Shown piece by piece: positions 53,428 to 61,689 of a DNA stretch of 64,000 nt. The DNA comes from Peribacillus simplex (GTDB taxonomy: Bacteria; Bacillota; Bacilli; Bacillales; DSM-1321), in assembly GCF_001578185.1 (NCBI RefSeq), contig NZ_CP011008.1, positions 3,066,001 to 3,130,000 on the forward strand, given 5' to 3'. Each line of letters begins with the position of its first letter. Position 1 is the stretch's first letter. The position numbers were made by a program, and so were the translations under genes. A model generated the notes under the pieces. That model was not told where the DNA came from and ran no database searches. It worked only from the letters and a program-made list of their open reading frames with translations.

Positions 53428-55305
53428 TCATTCCTCTTCCAATTTTTCCGCTAAATACGTCCATCTTTCCATCAAATGCTCTAATTTATCCGTTAGTCCC
53501 TTTTCTTCTTCAAGTAACAGGCGGACTTGTTCAAAATCGCTTCCCGCAGCTGACATTTCAGACGTGATGTCTTTCAGACGCAGCTCGGCCCGTTCCATGT
53601 TCCCTTCTATCTCTTCCCATTCCTTACTTTCCGCATATGTTAGTTTTTTCTTTTTCTTTTCTGTGCGATTGAGTGGAGGTTCTGGTGTTTTCACTGGTAC
53701 GGCCTCTTCCGTCTTTTCCTCCAAGAACTCCGAGTAATTACCGTAATAGAAATCAATTTCACCTTTATTCTTGAAGACAAGGAGCTGATGGCACGTTTTA
53801 TCCAGGAAATACCTATCATGTGATACGGTAATGACTACACCTGAAAATGTTTCTAAATAATCCTCAAGAACGGTCAAGGTTTGCGTGTCCAAATCATTCG
53901 TCGGTTCATCCAAAAGCAGGACATTAGGTGCCGACATCAATATGTTAAGGAGATATAAACGCCTTTTCTCCCCTCCGGACAGCTTGCGAATCGGCGTCCC
54001 ATGCGAGCCCATTGGAAACAAGAACCTTTCAAGCATCTGGGCAGCTGATATGTAGCTACCATCTTTAAGGGCGATTGAATCCGCCGTTTCCCGAATATAC
54101 TCTATCATGCGCAGATTCTCGTCCATATCGACGCTTTCTTGCGTATAGTACCCTATTTTCACGGTTTGCCCTATTTCCAGATTTCCATCATCTATAGATT
54201 CCCGTCCGGCCAAAATATTTAACAAGGTGGACTTTCCACTGCCATTATTACCAACAATTCCAATCCTATCACCTGGTTTGAAGAGGAAGGAAAAATGGTT
54301 GATGATGGACTGATCCCCGAAAGATTTAGAGACATCCTGCATCTCCAGTACCTTTTTCCCTAAACGGGCACCGCTTAATTCCATTTCCAGGCTCTCGGTT
54401 TTCTGCTTATCCTTTACACCTGATTCCAATGTTTCGAAGCGTTGGATTCTGGCCTTTTGTTTCGTTGTACGGGCCTTGGCACCTTTACGGATCCAGGCCA
54501 GTTCTTTTTTGAATAGACTTTCTTTTTTCGTTCTTTCCGTCGATTCATTCTCTTCACGAATGGCCTTTGATTCTAAATAGTCTGCATAGTTTCCTTTGTA
54601 TTCGAAGAGCTTCGTTTGGGCAATTTCCCAAATCTTATTAGAAACCCGATCTAAGAAATATCGATCATGTGTTACAAATAAAACGGACTTTTGATATTTT
54701 CCCAAATATTCTTCAAGCCAGGTAATGCTTTCAAAATCAAGATGGTTCGTAGGCTCATCCAAAATCAGTAAATCCGGAGTCTCAATCAAGGTTTTTGCCA
54801 GTGCCGCCCGCTTTTTTTGGCCGCCTGACATTTCCCCCAATTTCCTTGAGTGATCAGGAAGGCCCAGCTTGGTCAGTATCGTTCTGGCATTGGCACTTGT
54901 ATCCCAGGCGCCAAGCGTGTCCATATCCTGTTGCTGTTTTAACAAACGGTCCTGTATTGCACTATTCTGTGGATCTACCTGGAGTTGGACGAGCGTCTTT
55001 TCATACTCCTTAATCAATGAAAATACAGGCGTTGAACTTTCATACATATATTCCATGATCGTCAATTTCTCATCAAATTGCGGATCTTGGGATAGGTAGG
55101 AAATCGTGTAATCATTCGGATGATCCTTCGTTCCTAAATCACTGTCTTCCAATCCTGCAATGATATTCAATAATGTCGATTTACCGGTGCCGTTTATACC
55201 AACGATCCCGATTTTTTCCCCTTCGGTAATGGAAAAAGATACATCTTTAAAAAGAAGCTTTTCCCCTTGGGTTTTCATTACATGTTCCATGCTAAAAACT
55301 TTCAT
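53428..55305 (-). CDS. ABC-F family ATPase (YfmR/Uup type)
   Basis: Soluble protein of 625 aa with two ABC ATPase domains. Walker A motifs are GINGTGKSTLL and GNNGSGKSTLL; signatures are MSGGQKKRAAL and LSGGEKRRLYL; Walker B are LLILDEPTNHLD and VLLLDEPTNDLD. A linker rich in Arg/Lys (KGAKARTTKQKARIQRFE) and a C-terminal coiled coil (about 545-625) are typical of Uup-like translation factors acting at the ribosome. ATG 55305 overlaps the stop of the upstream HD gene (ATGA). Confidence 0.9.
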   Translation of the reverse strand: MKVFSMEHVMKTQGEKLLFKDVSFSITEGEKIGIVGINGTGKSTLLNIIAGLEDSDLGTKDHPNDYTISYLSQDPQFDEKLTIMEYMYESSTPVFSLIKEYEKTLVQLQVDPQNSAIQDRLLKQQQDMDTLGAWDTSANARTILTKLGLPDHSRKLGEMSGGQKKRAALAKTLIETPDLLILDEPTNHLDFESITWLEEYLGKYQKSVLFVTHDRYFLDRVSNKIWEIAQTKLFEYKGNYADYLESKAIREENESTERTKKESLFKKELAWIRKGAKARTTKQKARIQRFETLESGVKDKQKTESLEMELSGARLGKKVLEMQDVSKSFGDQSIINHFSFLFKPGDRIGIVGNNGSGKSTLLNILAGRESIDDGNLEIGQTVKIGYYTQESVDMDENLRMIEYIRETADSIALKDGSYISAAQMLERFLFPMGSHGTPIRKLSGGEKRRLYLLNILMSAPNVLLLDEPTNDLDTQTLTVLEDYLETFSGVVITVSHDRYFLDKTCHQLLVFKNKGEIDFYYGNYSEFLEEKTEEAVPVKTPEPPLNRTEKKKKKLTYAESKEWEEIEGNMERAELRLKDITSEMSAAGSDFEQVRLLLEEEKGLTDKLEHLMERWTYLAEKLEEE

Positions 55306-55946
55306 AATCGTACATCCCATTCCTTATTAAATTCCTCTAAAAATCTAACCATATATTCATGCCTTTCACTTGCAATCCTCTTGGCTGTACAAGTATTGAG
55401 CATATCTTGCAAACGTAATAGTTTTTCATAAAAGTGATGAATGGAAGAGCTTTTCCCCGTCCTGTATTCCTCTTTTGTCATATTTCCCCTTATTGACAAT
55501 GAAGGATCAAACATGGGTTGTCCCTTTTTCCCTCCAAATGCAAATGTCCTTGCTATCCCTATGGCGCCAATTGCATCCAAGCGGTCCGCATCCTGAACGA
55601 TTTCAGCCTCGATGGAAGGAAGCTTCAACTGCCCGGAACTATAGGAAATTGTGTTGATGATCTGCTTAATGGCATTCACGCTATCAATTTCCAATTTTAT
55701 TTCATCAAACCATTCGTCCAGCTTTTTCGATCCCTCATCAGCATCCCGGTTTAATTTATCATCCGGGATATCATGAAGCAGTGCCGCCAATTCAATGATA
55801 AACTCATTCCCTTTGCGTTCTTCTTTTGCAATATGTAAAGCCAGCTTACGAACCCGATCGATATGGAACCAATCATGGCCGCTGGCATCAGATTTCAATT
55901 GGTCATATACATACTTCTCCGTTAAATCAATCATCGTTTGATTCAT
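55302..55946 (-). CDS. ypgQ: HD-domain phosphohydrolase YpgQ
   Basis: Protein of 214 aa. The metal site is HDWFHIDRVRKLALHI, then ALLHDIPDDK and the distal Asp in VQDADRLDAIGAIGIARTF. B. subtilis YpgQ is reported as a nucleotide pyrophosphohydrolase. It is translationally coupled to the ABC-F gene by a 4-base overlap. Confidence 0.9.
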   Translation of the reverse strand: MNQTMIDLTEKYVYDQLKSDASGHDWFHIDRVRKLALHIAKEERKGNEFIIELAALLHDIPDDKLNRDADEGSKKLDEWFDEIKLEIDSVNAIKQIINTISYSSGQLKLPSIEAEIVQDADRLDAIGAIGIARTFAFGGKKGQPMFDPSLSIRGNMTKEEYRTGKSSSIHHFYEKLLRLQDMLNTCTAKRIASERHEYMVRFLEEFNKEWDVRL

Positions 55947-55999
55947 TTCACCACTCCATGTCCTTTCTATTTTACCATGGTTCTCAATAATGTTGTGCT

Positions 56000-56845
56000 T
56001 TAATCTTCAGTGAACCAACTGAGTCCAATCGTCTGTTCACCGGTATGCACCCCGATTGCACTGCCCAGTGGGGATACATGTGTCAACACATGAGGAAATT
56101 CTTCAGAAATCATCTTTTTCCATCTTTGTGACTGCTCCGACACAGCTCCATATAATATGGTGCATTCTTTTACTTTACCTGCTTCGACTGATCTGCGAAA
56201 ATCAGTGAAGATCTGTTTTTCCGCTTTTTTAAGGTTCCGGGGTTTAGATTTAGTATGAAGCAAGCCATTTTCGATTGAAATGATGGGTTTAAAGCTCAAT
56301 AGGCTTCCTAAAATATACTGTGCGTTCGATAACCTTCCACTGCGATGCAGCTGATCCAAAGAACCTATTAATACATAGGTTTCATGATTATCCGCATATA
56401 TTCTCGTTTTAACGAAGGCCTCATTGACGGAATGGCCATTATCAATATAATGCATGAGCCGTTTCATTATTAAAAGCATTGGAAAGGAAATAAGCAGAGT
56501 ATCAAAAACGTCAACGGGGATCGTAACCATTTGTGCAGCTTGCCTGCTCGCGGAAACGGTCCCGCTCAATTCACTTGAAAGATGAACCGCAATGATTCGA
56601 TCATAACGTTTTTCAAGCTTCTTATATAACTCTTGGAATGTACCGACCGAGGGCTGTGATGTAGTCGCGTTTTTCTTTTCCTCACTCATTCTTCGGTATA
56701 ATTCCCCAGGTGATAGGTCGATACCATCTTCATATTCCTTCCCATCGATGATAACGATCATCGGAACGACGTAAACATGTTCATTCAATGATAATTCTTC
56801 ATCTAAAGTTCCTGTGCTATCCGTTACCCATGCAATTCGTTCCAT
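56000..56845 (-). CDS. DegV-family protein (second paralogue)
   Basis: FakB-like fatty-acid-binding protein of 281 aa: AWVTDSTGTLDEELS, TSQPSVGTFQELYK, HLSSELSGTVSASR and SAIGVHTGEQTIGLSW. It differs from the paralogue at 35266 in length and loop sequences, so they may prefer different acyl chains. ATG 56845 follows GGGGGG. Confidence 0.9.
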   Translation of the reverse strand: MERIAWVTDSTGTLDEELSLNEHVYVVPMIVIIDGKEYEDGIDLSPGELYRRMSEEKKNATTSQPSVGTFQELYKKLEKRYDRIIAVHLSSELSGTVSASRQAAQMVTIPVDVFDTLLISFPMLLIMKRLMHYIDNGHSVNEAFVKTRIYADNHETYVLIGSLDQLHRSGRLSNAQYILGSLLSFKPIISIENGLLHTKSKPRNLKKAEKQIFTDFRRSVEAGKVKECTILYGAVSEQSQRWKKMISEEFPHVLTHVSPLGSAIGVHTGEQTIGLSWFTED

Positions 56846-56984
56846 GGTTTCCCCCCTCAATTGGTGTCTCCTATTATATTCAACTCTCCCCCCATTTGTC
56901 CCTTTTAGAAAGCGTTGTGGATAAATATCTTGCCTTACAAAAAGAGCCCAACAGAAAGTACCTCTTCCGTTGAACTCGATATCA

Positions 56985-57461
56985 TCATAATAATTTTTTT
57001 AAATCCTCTTCGATTTCCAGTGGTTTTGTTTTAGGGGCATACCGACTTACGATATTTCCATCACGGTCAATCAAGAACTTTGTAAAATTCCATTTTATCG
57101 ATTTAGACCCCATCACTCCAGGAGCATTTTCAGTCAGATAGCTGAATAAAGGATGGGCCTCCTTGCCATTGACATTCACTTTTGCAAACATCGGGAATGT
57201 TACACCATGATTCAACTTACAATAAGAATCGATTTCCAGATCATCTCCAGGCTCCTGATTCAAAAACTGATTACATGGAAAACCAAGCACTGCCAACCCA
57301 TCTTCTTTATATTGTACATACAGGCTTTGCAAATCATCATACTGTGGCGAAAAACCGCATTTGCTTGCGGTATTCACTATAATCATCACTTTCCCTCTAT
57401 ATTCCTCAAGCGAGATGGTTTCTCCATTGATTTTATTGACTTCAAATTCGTAAATGGACAT
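56985..57461 (-). CDS. bsaA: Glutathione peroxidase family protein BsaA
   Basis: Thiol peroxidase of 158 aa. The peroxidatic cysteine is in VNTASKCGFSPQY (Cys, not selenocysteine), with the Gln/Trp of the catalytic set in GFPCNQFLNQEPG and KWNFTKFLIDRDG. Electrons probably come from thioredoxin or bacillithiol systems. B. subtilis bsaA is near ypgQ. Confidence 0.94.
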   Translation of the reverse strand: MSIYEFEVNKINGETISLEEYRGKVMIIVNTASKCGFSPQYDDLQSLYVQYKEDGLAVLGFPCNQFLNQEPGDDLEIDSYCKLNHGVTFPMFAKVNVNGKEAHPLFSYLTENAPGVMGSKSIKWNFTKFLIDRDGNIVSRYAPKTKPLEIEEDLKKLL

Positions 57462-57547
57462 GTATGATCTCTCCCTTTAGTATGATGATGTCATTTTACA
57501 GTATTTAAAGGTACGTTTACCAACTTTTATAATCTTACCTTTTCCAA

Positions 57548-58081
57548 TTATCCCGGAATCTTCATCGCTTGAATGGATTGTATCAAATATTCTACCATAT
57601 CTTCCAAATCCTCCATTTGCTCTTCTTTTATAAGCCTTCCAAATGAAACTTTAAATAAAGAAGAATGAACGGGTTGCACTTTTTTACTGACCGTTTCGCT
57701 GGTCGTCACTGTAATGATTCTCTGATCCCCCCAAATTTTTTCCAGATCGATCAAGAATTGTTCAGCAGTCACTTCATCAAGCTTTTTAGGAAAAGAAATG
57801 AAAATATTAACCGTGCAACCGGAATGTGTTTCATTAATAGTGGAATCAAGTAACTCCGAACTTAGATTCTGGAGTGAAGCGTGTAACTCGATGACTCCGA
57901 TAACCGAAATAGGCGCCAGCGATTCTTTCAATTCCATTTCAATCTTATATGTTCTGGACATGTTTGCGAGATTCACTATATCATCACGGTTTATGACCAA
58001 TATATCTCCAATGAAGTCACGATCATAGACCGCACCTTCCAATACCACTTTCATGTTCTCAAATGCTGTAGGATCGAACAA
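57548..58081 (-). CDS. Hypothetical conserved-type protein
   Basis: Protein of 177 aa, probably soluble. It starts FDPTAFENMKVVLEGAVYDRD and contains alternating strands and helices (ISVIGVIELHASLQNLS, TVNIFISFPKKLDE, RIITVTTSETV) and an acidic helical C-terminus (MEDLEDMVEYLIQSIQ). I do not recognise a family. Its position upstream of bsaA, with its own 86-bp gap, suggests independent expression. Confidence 0.6.
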   Translation of the reverse strand: MFDPTAFENMKVVLEGAVYDRDFIGDILVINRDDIVNLANMSRTYKIEMELKESLAPISVIGVIELHASLQNLSSELLDSTINETHSGCTVNIFISFPKKLDEVTAEQFLIDLEKIWGDQRIITVTTSETVSKKVQPVHSSLFKVSFGRLIKEEQMEDLEDMVEYLIQSIQAMKIPG

Positions 58082-58250
58082 TCTCCATACACCTCTCCAA
58101 CTTCATAAGTTTATGTAATCATGATCTCACCATTTTACCATCCCCGAGCCATTTCCCTCAGGATTTAGAAGAAATTATTAAAATAGCTTTTCTATTCAGT
58201 AATTTTCTATATAATTAAAATATTATGATTTTTGGAGAAGGAGGCTAATC

Positions 58251-59159
58251 ATGCCAATCAGAATTCCGGAACAACTGCCAGCTAAAGAAATTTTAGAACA
58301 GGAAAATATCTTCGTTATGGATGAGGATAGAGCTACCAATCAGGAAATCCGTCCATTGAATATATTAATTTTAAACCTTATGCCAGAGAAAGAAAAAACA
58401 GAGGCTCAGTTACTGCGCTTTCTTGGCAATACTCCCATTCAAGTAAACATATCATTCCTGCGTTTGAGCACACATGAATCAAAAAACACTAGTAAATTTC
58501 ATTTAGATCAGTTTTATAAATCATTTAATGATATTCGCACGAAGAAATATGACGGCTTGATCATTACGGGCGCTCCAGTCGAGAAGCTGGAATTTTCAGA
58601 CGTTAATTATTGGGAAGAACTGCAGGATATCATGAATTGGTCAACAGAAAATGTCACATCCACCCTACATATCTGTTGGGGAGCTCAAGCAGCCCTATAC
58701 CATCATTATGGAATAGGCAAACATGAACTGCCAGTGAAATGCTTCGGCATATACACTCATGAGGTACTTGAACCAACTGAAAATCTAGTCCGCGGATTCG
58801 ATGACTATTTTATGGCCCCTCATTCGCGCTATACGGATATTGACTATCAAAAATTAGTTAACCGTCCAGAATTGAAGGTTCTGGCACAGTCCGATCAAGC
58901 TGGGGTATTGATAGCTGCTTCAGTTGATGGAAAAAGAATCATGGTGACCGGCCATTTCGAGTATGATGCCGATACCCTCGGTGAAGAATATAAGCGTGAT
59001 AGGGAGCGTGGGATCAATACGCAACTCCCTGAAAATTACTTTCCTGATAACGATCCGACCAAGGTACCCCTTCACCGCTGGAAGAGCCATTGCAGTCTGA
59101 TGTTCTCGAATTGGCTGAACTATTATGTTTACCAATCAACCCCATATGAGTGGGATTGA
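58251..59159 (+). CDS. metA: Homoserine O-acyltransferase MetA
   Basis: Enzyme of 302 aa that acylates homoserine (acetyl-CoA in bacilli, despite the succinyltransferase name) to begin methionine synthesis. The nucleophile is in [18 protein letters not shown]; the His/Glu pair is in [30 protein letters not shown] precedes the ATG. No S-box or T-box leader is visible in the 160 bases upstream. Confidence 0.96.
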   Translation: MPIRIPEQLPAKEILEQENIFVMDEDRATNQEIRPLNILILNLMPEKEKTEAQLLRFLGNTPIQVNISFLRLSTHESKNTSKFHLDQFYKSFNDIRTKKYDGLIITGAPVEKLEFSDVNYWEELQDIMNWSTENVTSTLHICWGAQAALYHHYGIGKHELPVKCFGIYTHEVLEPTENLVRGFDDYFMAPHSRYTDIDYQKLVNRPELKVLAQSDQAGVLIAASVDGKRIMVTGHFEYDADTLGEEYKRDRERGINTQLPENYFPDNDPTKVPLHRWKSHCSLMFSNWLNYYVYQSTPYEWD

Positions 59160-59232
59160 AAGGGTAAGGAAAAAGAAGCTTTCTCTTTTAAGTGACTAGC
59201 TTTTTTGTAGGCAGCAACTTTCGGCTATCATG

Positions 59233-59265
59233 GGAAACAACCTGAGTTTTTGACTCAGGTTGTTT
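59233..59265. terminator. Convergent terminator between metA and the AIM24 gene
   Basis: Perfect stem AACAACCTGAGT/ACTCAGGTTGTT with a TTTTG loop, T-rich on both strands. Confidence 0.9.
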
Positions 59266-59268
59266 CTT

Positions 59269-59964
59269 TCATGATTCTTTATTACCGAAATATACCTCTT
59301 CAAAAGGTTGGACGACTACAAACCCTTTCCCTTCGAATTTCATTTGAACGGATTCGCCGCTTCCCCTTCCAAAAAACGACTTTAATGAAACATCCGTTAC
59401 GAATTCAGGCTGAAGCTCCCCTGACCAAGCTACTGTGGCATTCGGGTCCGTATAGACTGGATTCCCAGCTTCCACCATTAAAGTGAGTGGCTCATAATGG
59501 GAAGTGAATGCGACCATCCCTCTCCCCTCGAGTCTTACATTGAACAATCCACCCGCCAATAACCCTGCAATGCGCCGCATCATTTTTATATCCCATTGAA
59601 TACCCGGCTCAAAGGCAAGCAAATCATTACCATTAACACAGATCGATTCACCATTTAACTGTAAAATTGATATCTTCTTCCCTTGATCCGCGACGTATAG
59701 CTTGCCGCTGCCGGTCGCTTTCATCAAGGATGCACCCTCACCAGTCAAGGCTTTCTTGAAGAGTTTACCAAGACCATGCTCCAAGATACCTTCCCTCTCG
59801 AATTTAATTTGTCCGCGATAAGAAATCATCGTCCCCATTTTTGCCCAGATCTGCTGTTCCAGATTAATTTCCAGAATTCGTTCCGTTTCAAGTTCAAATA
59901 AGCCTTGCCCTTTATCCTGCTGTTTCGTCTTTTCAACGAATTGATCGATTTGATACTTCTCCAT
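59269..59964 (-). CDS. AIM24-family protein
   Basis: Protein of 231 aa of the TRAP-like/AIM24 beta-helix family. Blocks are AKMGTMISYRGQIKFERE, YVADQGKKISILQLNGE, GNDLLAFEPGIQWDIK and AWSGELQPEF. Function is unknown in bacteria. The ATG shares bases with the stop codon of the upstream methyltransferase (TGATG), so they form one operon. Confidence 0.87.
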   Translation of the reverse strand: MEKYQIDQFVEKTKQQDKGQGLFELETERILEINLEQQIWAKMGTMISYRGQIKFEREGILEHGLGKLFKKALTGEGASLMKATGSGKLYVADQGKKISILQLNGESICVNGNDLLAFEPGIQWDIKMMRRIAGLLAGGLFNVRLEGRGMVAFTSHYEPLTLMVEAGNPVYTDPNATVAWSGELQPEFVTDVSLKSFFGRGSGESVQMKFEGKGFVVVQPFEEVYFGNKES

Positions 59965-60659
59965 CACTGATCCACCTTTTTTTGAAGGAGGAACAGCCAC
60001 ATGAACGATACAGCTTGTTTTAGTTCCTTTGAAAAATGCCCCAATTTTGCAAAGTCCACCCCTCTCTTCGCAACGCCGGTGTCAGAGACCACCTTCCATC
60101 CCGTTTCTGTTGCCATTTTTTCAAATTCCCAAGCCTGCATTGTATTCATAATGACTTTATCTCCTAATAGCCGTTGAAAACTGAATTTTTTTCGTGGTTC
60201 AGCCGTCGGACCAAGAATTCCAAAACAGGCATAACCGCCAGGCTTAATTACCCGTTGAATTTCCTTCAGCACCGTTAATGGTTCACCTGTATATTCCAAA
60301 GAATTAATGACCAATGCCGCATCCATTTCCTCATCCTTGAATGGAAGATCATAAAAATCTCCTTGAATGAAAGAAAGTTCAGGTATTAGAGCTGTTTTCC
60401 CCTTTGCAAATTCAATCATGACATTGGATAAATCGACTCCAGTTACTTCAAATCCCGCTTCGGCCAATTTTAAAGAACCAACTCCATCTCCACAGCCTAT
60501 GTCAGCTACCTTCACTCCCGAAGGTACATATTCAGAAAAGAACGGAATAATATTTTTTCGGCTCCCCGATTCCCACATTTCTTGCGAATTCTTCACCCAC
60601 ATAGGTGCAAAGACATCCCATTCCTTTTCCGACTCTTTATGCCAAGTATGTAAATTCAT
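59964..60659 (-). CDS. Class I SAM-dependent methyltransferase
   Basis: Protein of 231 aa. SAM motifs are VKVADIGCGDGVGSLKLAEAG, VTGVDLSNVMIEFA, IQGDFYDLPFKDEEMD (in part) and VLKEIQRVIKPGGYACFG. It belongs to the UbiE/methyltransf_11 type acting on small molecules; the substrate is unknown. First gene of a two-gene operon with the AIM24 gene. Confidence 0.87.
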   Translation of the reverse strand: MNLHTWHKESEKEWDVFAPMWVKNSQEMWESGSRKNIIPFFSEYVPSGVKVADIGCGDGVGSLKLAEAGFEVTGVDLSNVMIEFAKGKTALIPELSFIQGDFYDLPFKDEEMDAALVINSLEYTGEPLTVLKEIQRVIKPGGYACFGILGPTAEPRKKFSFQRLLGDKVIMNTMQAWEFEKMATETGWKVVSDTGVAKRGVDFAKLGHFSKELKQAVSFMWLFLLQKKVDQ

Positions 60660-60897
60660 TAAACAATCCCCCTCCCATTTAATCTCAAATTATATTAGTA
60701 CTTGAAGCATTACGGAAATTACAATCCCATTCGTTAACTAACACACAGTTTTCCCGAATCAAAATACAGGGCTTCATTATAGCTATTCTGCTCTTAATTA
60801 AAAAATCCTTTTTTAAAATACTTTTATAATGATGAATGCCCGGTTCCAGAAAACAGGTGATGTCATCTGAAAAATTTCAATTAACATAAAAATAAAA

Positions 60898-61140
60898 AAG
60901 ATTGTAGGCAAAAGCGGTTATATCTAATTGTTAAAACAGAGTTGATTGGAACGGAAGGTGCGAGACTCCTGCGGGAAAAGCGTGTCCAAGGGAGACCCCA
61001 CAGGCGCAAAGGCGCCGAGGAGGCTCCCGGACCGCCCGCGGAAAGTGAGTGCCTGAAGTGGAAATCAACGTTCGAATTTTTAAAACCCTCAAAAAAAACT
61101 GTAGACAAACTCGATTTTCATCGAGTTTGTCTACAGTCTG
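60898..61140. mobile_element. MITE-like copy D (IS1182-type ends)
   Basis: A 243-bp non-coding element that resembles the right-hand 270 bp of the IS at 43170. Its left end is AGATTGTAGGCAAA and its right end, reverse-complemented, CAGACTGTAGACAAA, giving imperfect inverted repeats. A perfect palindrome (CTGTAGACAAACTCG and its complement) forms the right end. It carries the GC-rich core. The right end abuts the mntR terminator hairpin AAGCTGCC/GGCAGCTT. No flanking duplication is evident. Confidence 0.7.
60941..61069 (+). repeat. GC-rich structured core, copy D
   Basis: A 129-bp core. GTTGATT/AATCAAC, GCGGG/CCCGC and GGGAG/CTCCC stems are kept, and the apical hairpin is lengthened to GGCGC-AAAG-GCGCC. 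Confidence 0.85.
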
Positions 61141-61160
61141 AAAGCTGCCTGAGGCAGCTT
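61141..61160 (-). terminator. Hairpin terminator of mntR
   Basis: AAGCTGCC/GGCAGCTT overlaps the mntR stop codon. Its T run is short (TTT) because the element at 60898-61140 abuts it. Confidence 0.65.
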
Positions 61161-61587
61161 ATTTTGAATTTTCTTCATTTCTTTTTTGTATCTTTCGTAA
61201 ATCCTCGACACGATCGGGAGACTCCTCAAAGAATTCAACCAGATCGCCAATCCTATCGATGGCATTCCAACTAAGGTGATGTTCAATCCCTTCAACATCA
61301 TGATAAATATTTTCTTCCTTGACCCCAAGCAATCTAAGCATCTGTTCTAAAAGTTCATGGCGGTATACGAGCCTTTTACCAACCTTTTTCCCGTTTGCAG
61401 TTAAAACGAGACCCCGGTACTTTTCATATATCAAATATTTTTCATGGTCCAGTTTTTGAACCATTTTTGTAACAGAAGATGGGTGGACGGAAAGGTTTTC
61501 GGCAATATCCGAAACTCTTGCATATCCTTTTTCTTCAATAAGTAAATAAATTTGTTCTATGTAATCCTCCATGCTAGGTGTAGGCAT
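61159..61587 (-). CDS. mntR: Manganese transport regulator MntR
   Basis: DtxR-family Mn-dependent repressor of 142 aa, the same length as B. subtilis MntR. The metal ligands Asp8 and Glu11 are present in [14 protein letters not shown], with the later set in YRHELLEQ and DVEGIEHH. The winged helix is [23 protein letters not shown] 61587 lies 7 bases after GGGAGG; an ATG five codons earlier overlaps that site. It represses Mn uptake genes when Mn is plentiful. Confidence 0.96.
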   Translation of the reverse strand: MPTPSMEDYIEQIYLLIEEKGYARVSDIAENLSVHPSSVTKMVQKLDHEKYLIYEKYRGLVLTANGKKVGKRLVYRHELLEQMLRLLGVKEENIYHDVEGIEHHLSWNAIDRIGDLVEFFEESPDRVEDLRKIQKRNEENSK

Positions 61588-61689
61588 TCGGAATCCTCCC
61601 ATTCAAACGCATATCTAAAAATTTTACTATATAAACGCCCCTGAAACAAGAAGATAACGTCTCAGGGCGCTTTTAAATGAAGTTTCTTC

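Noticed and set aside
60881-61108. Proline/arginine-rich frames through the GC-rich cores
   Set aside because: Frames at 12176, 36874, 44670, 60881 and 60942 arise from the repeated GC-rich core, are not conserved in frame and lack ribosome sites.
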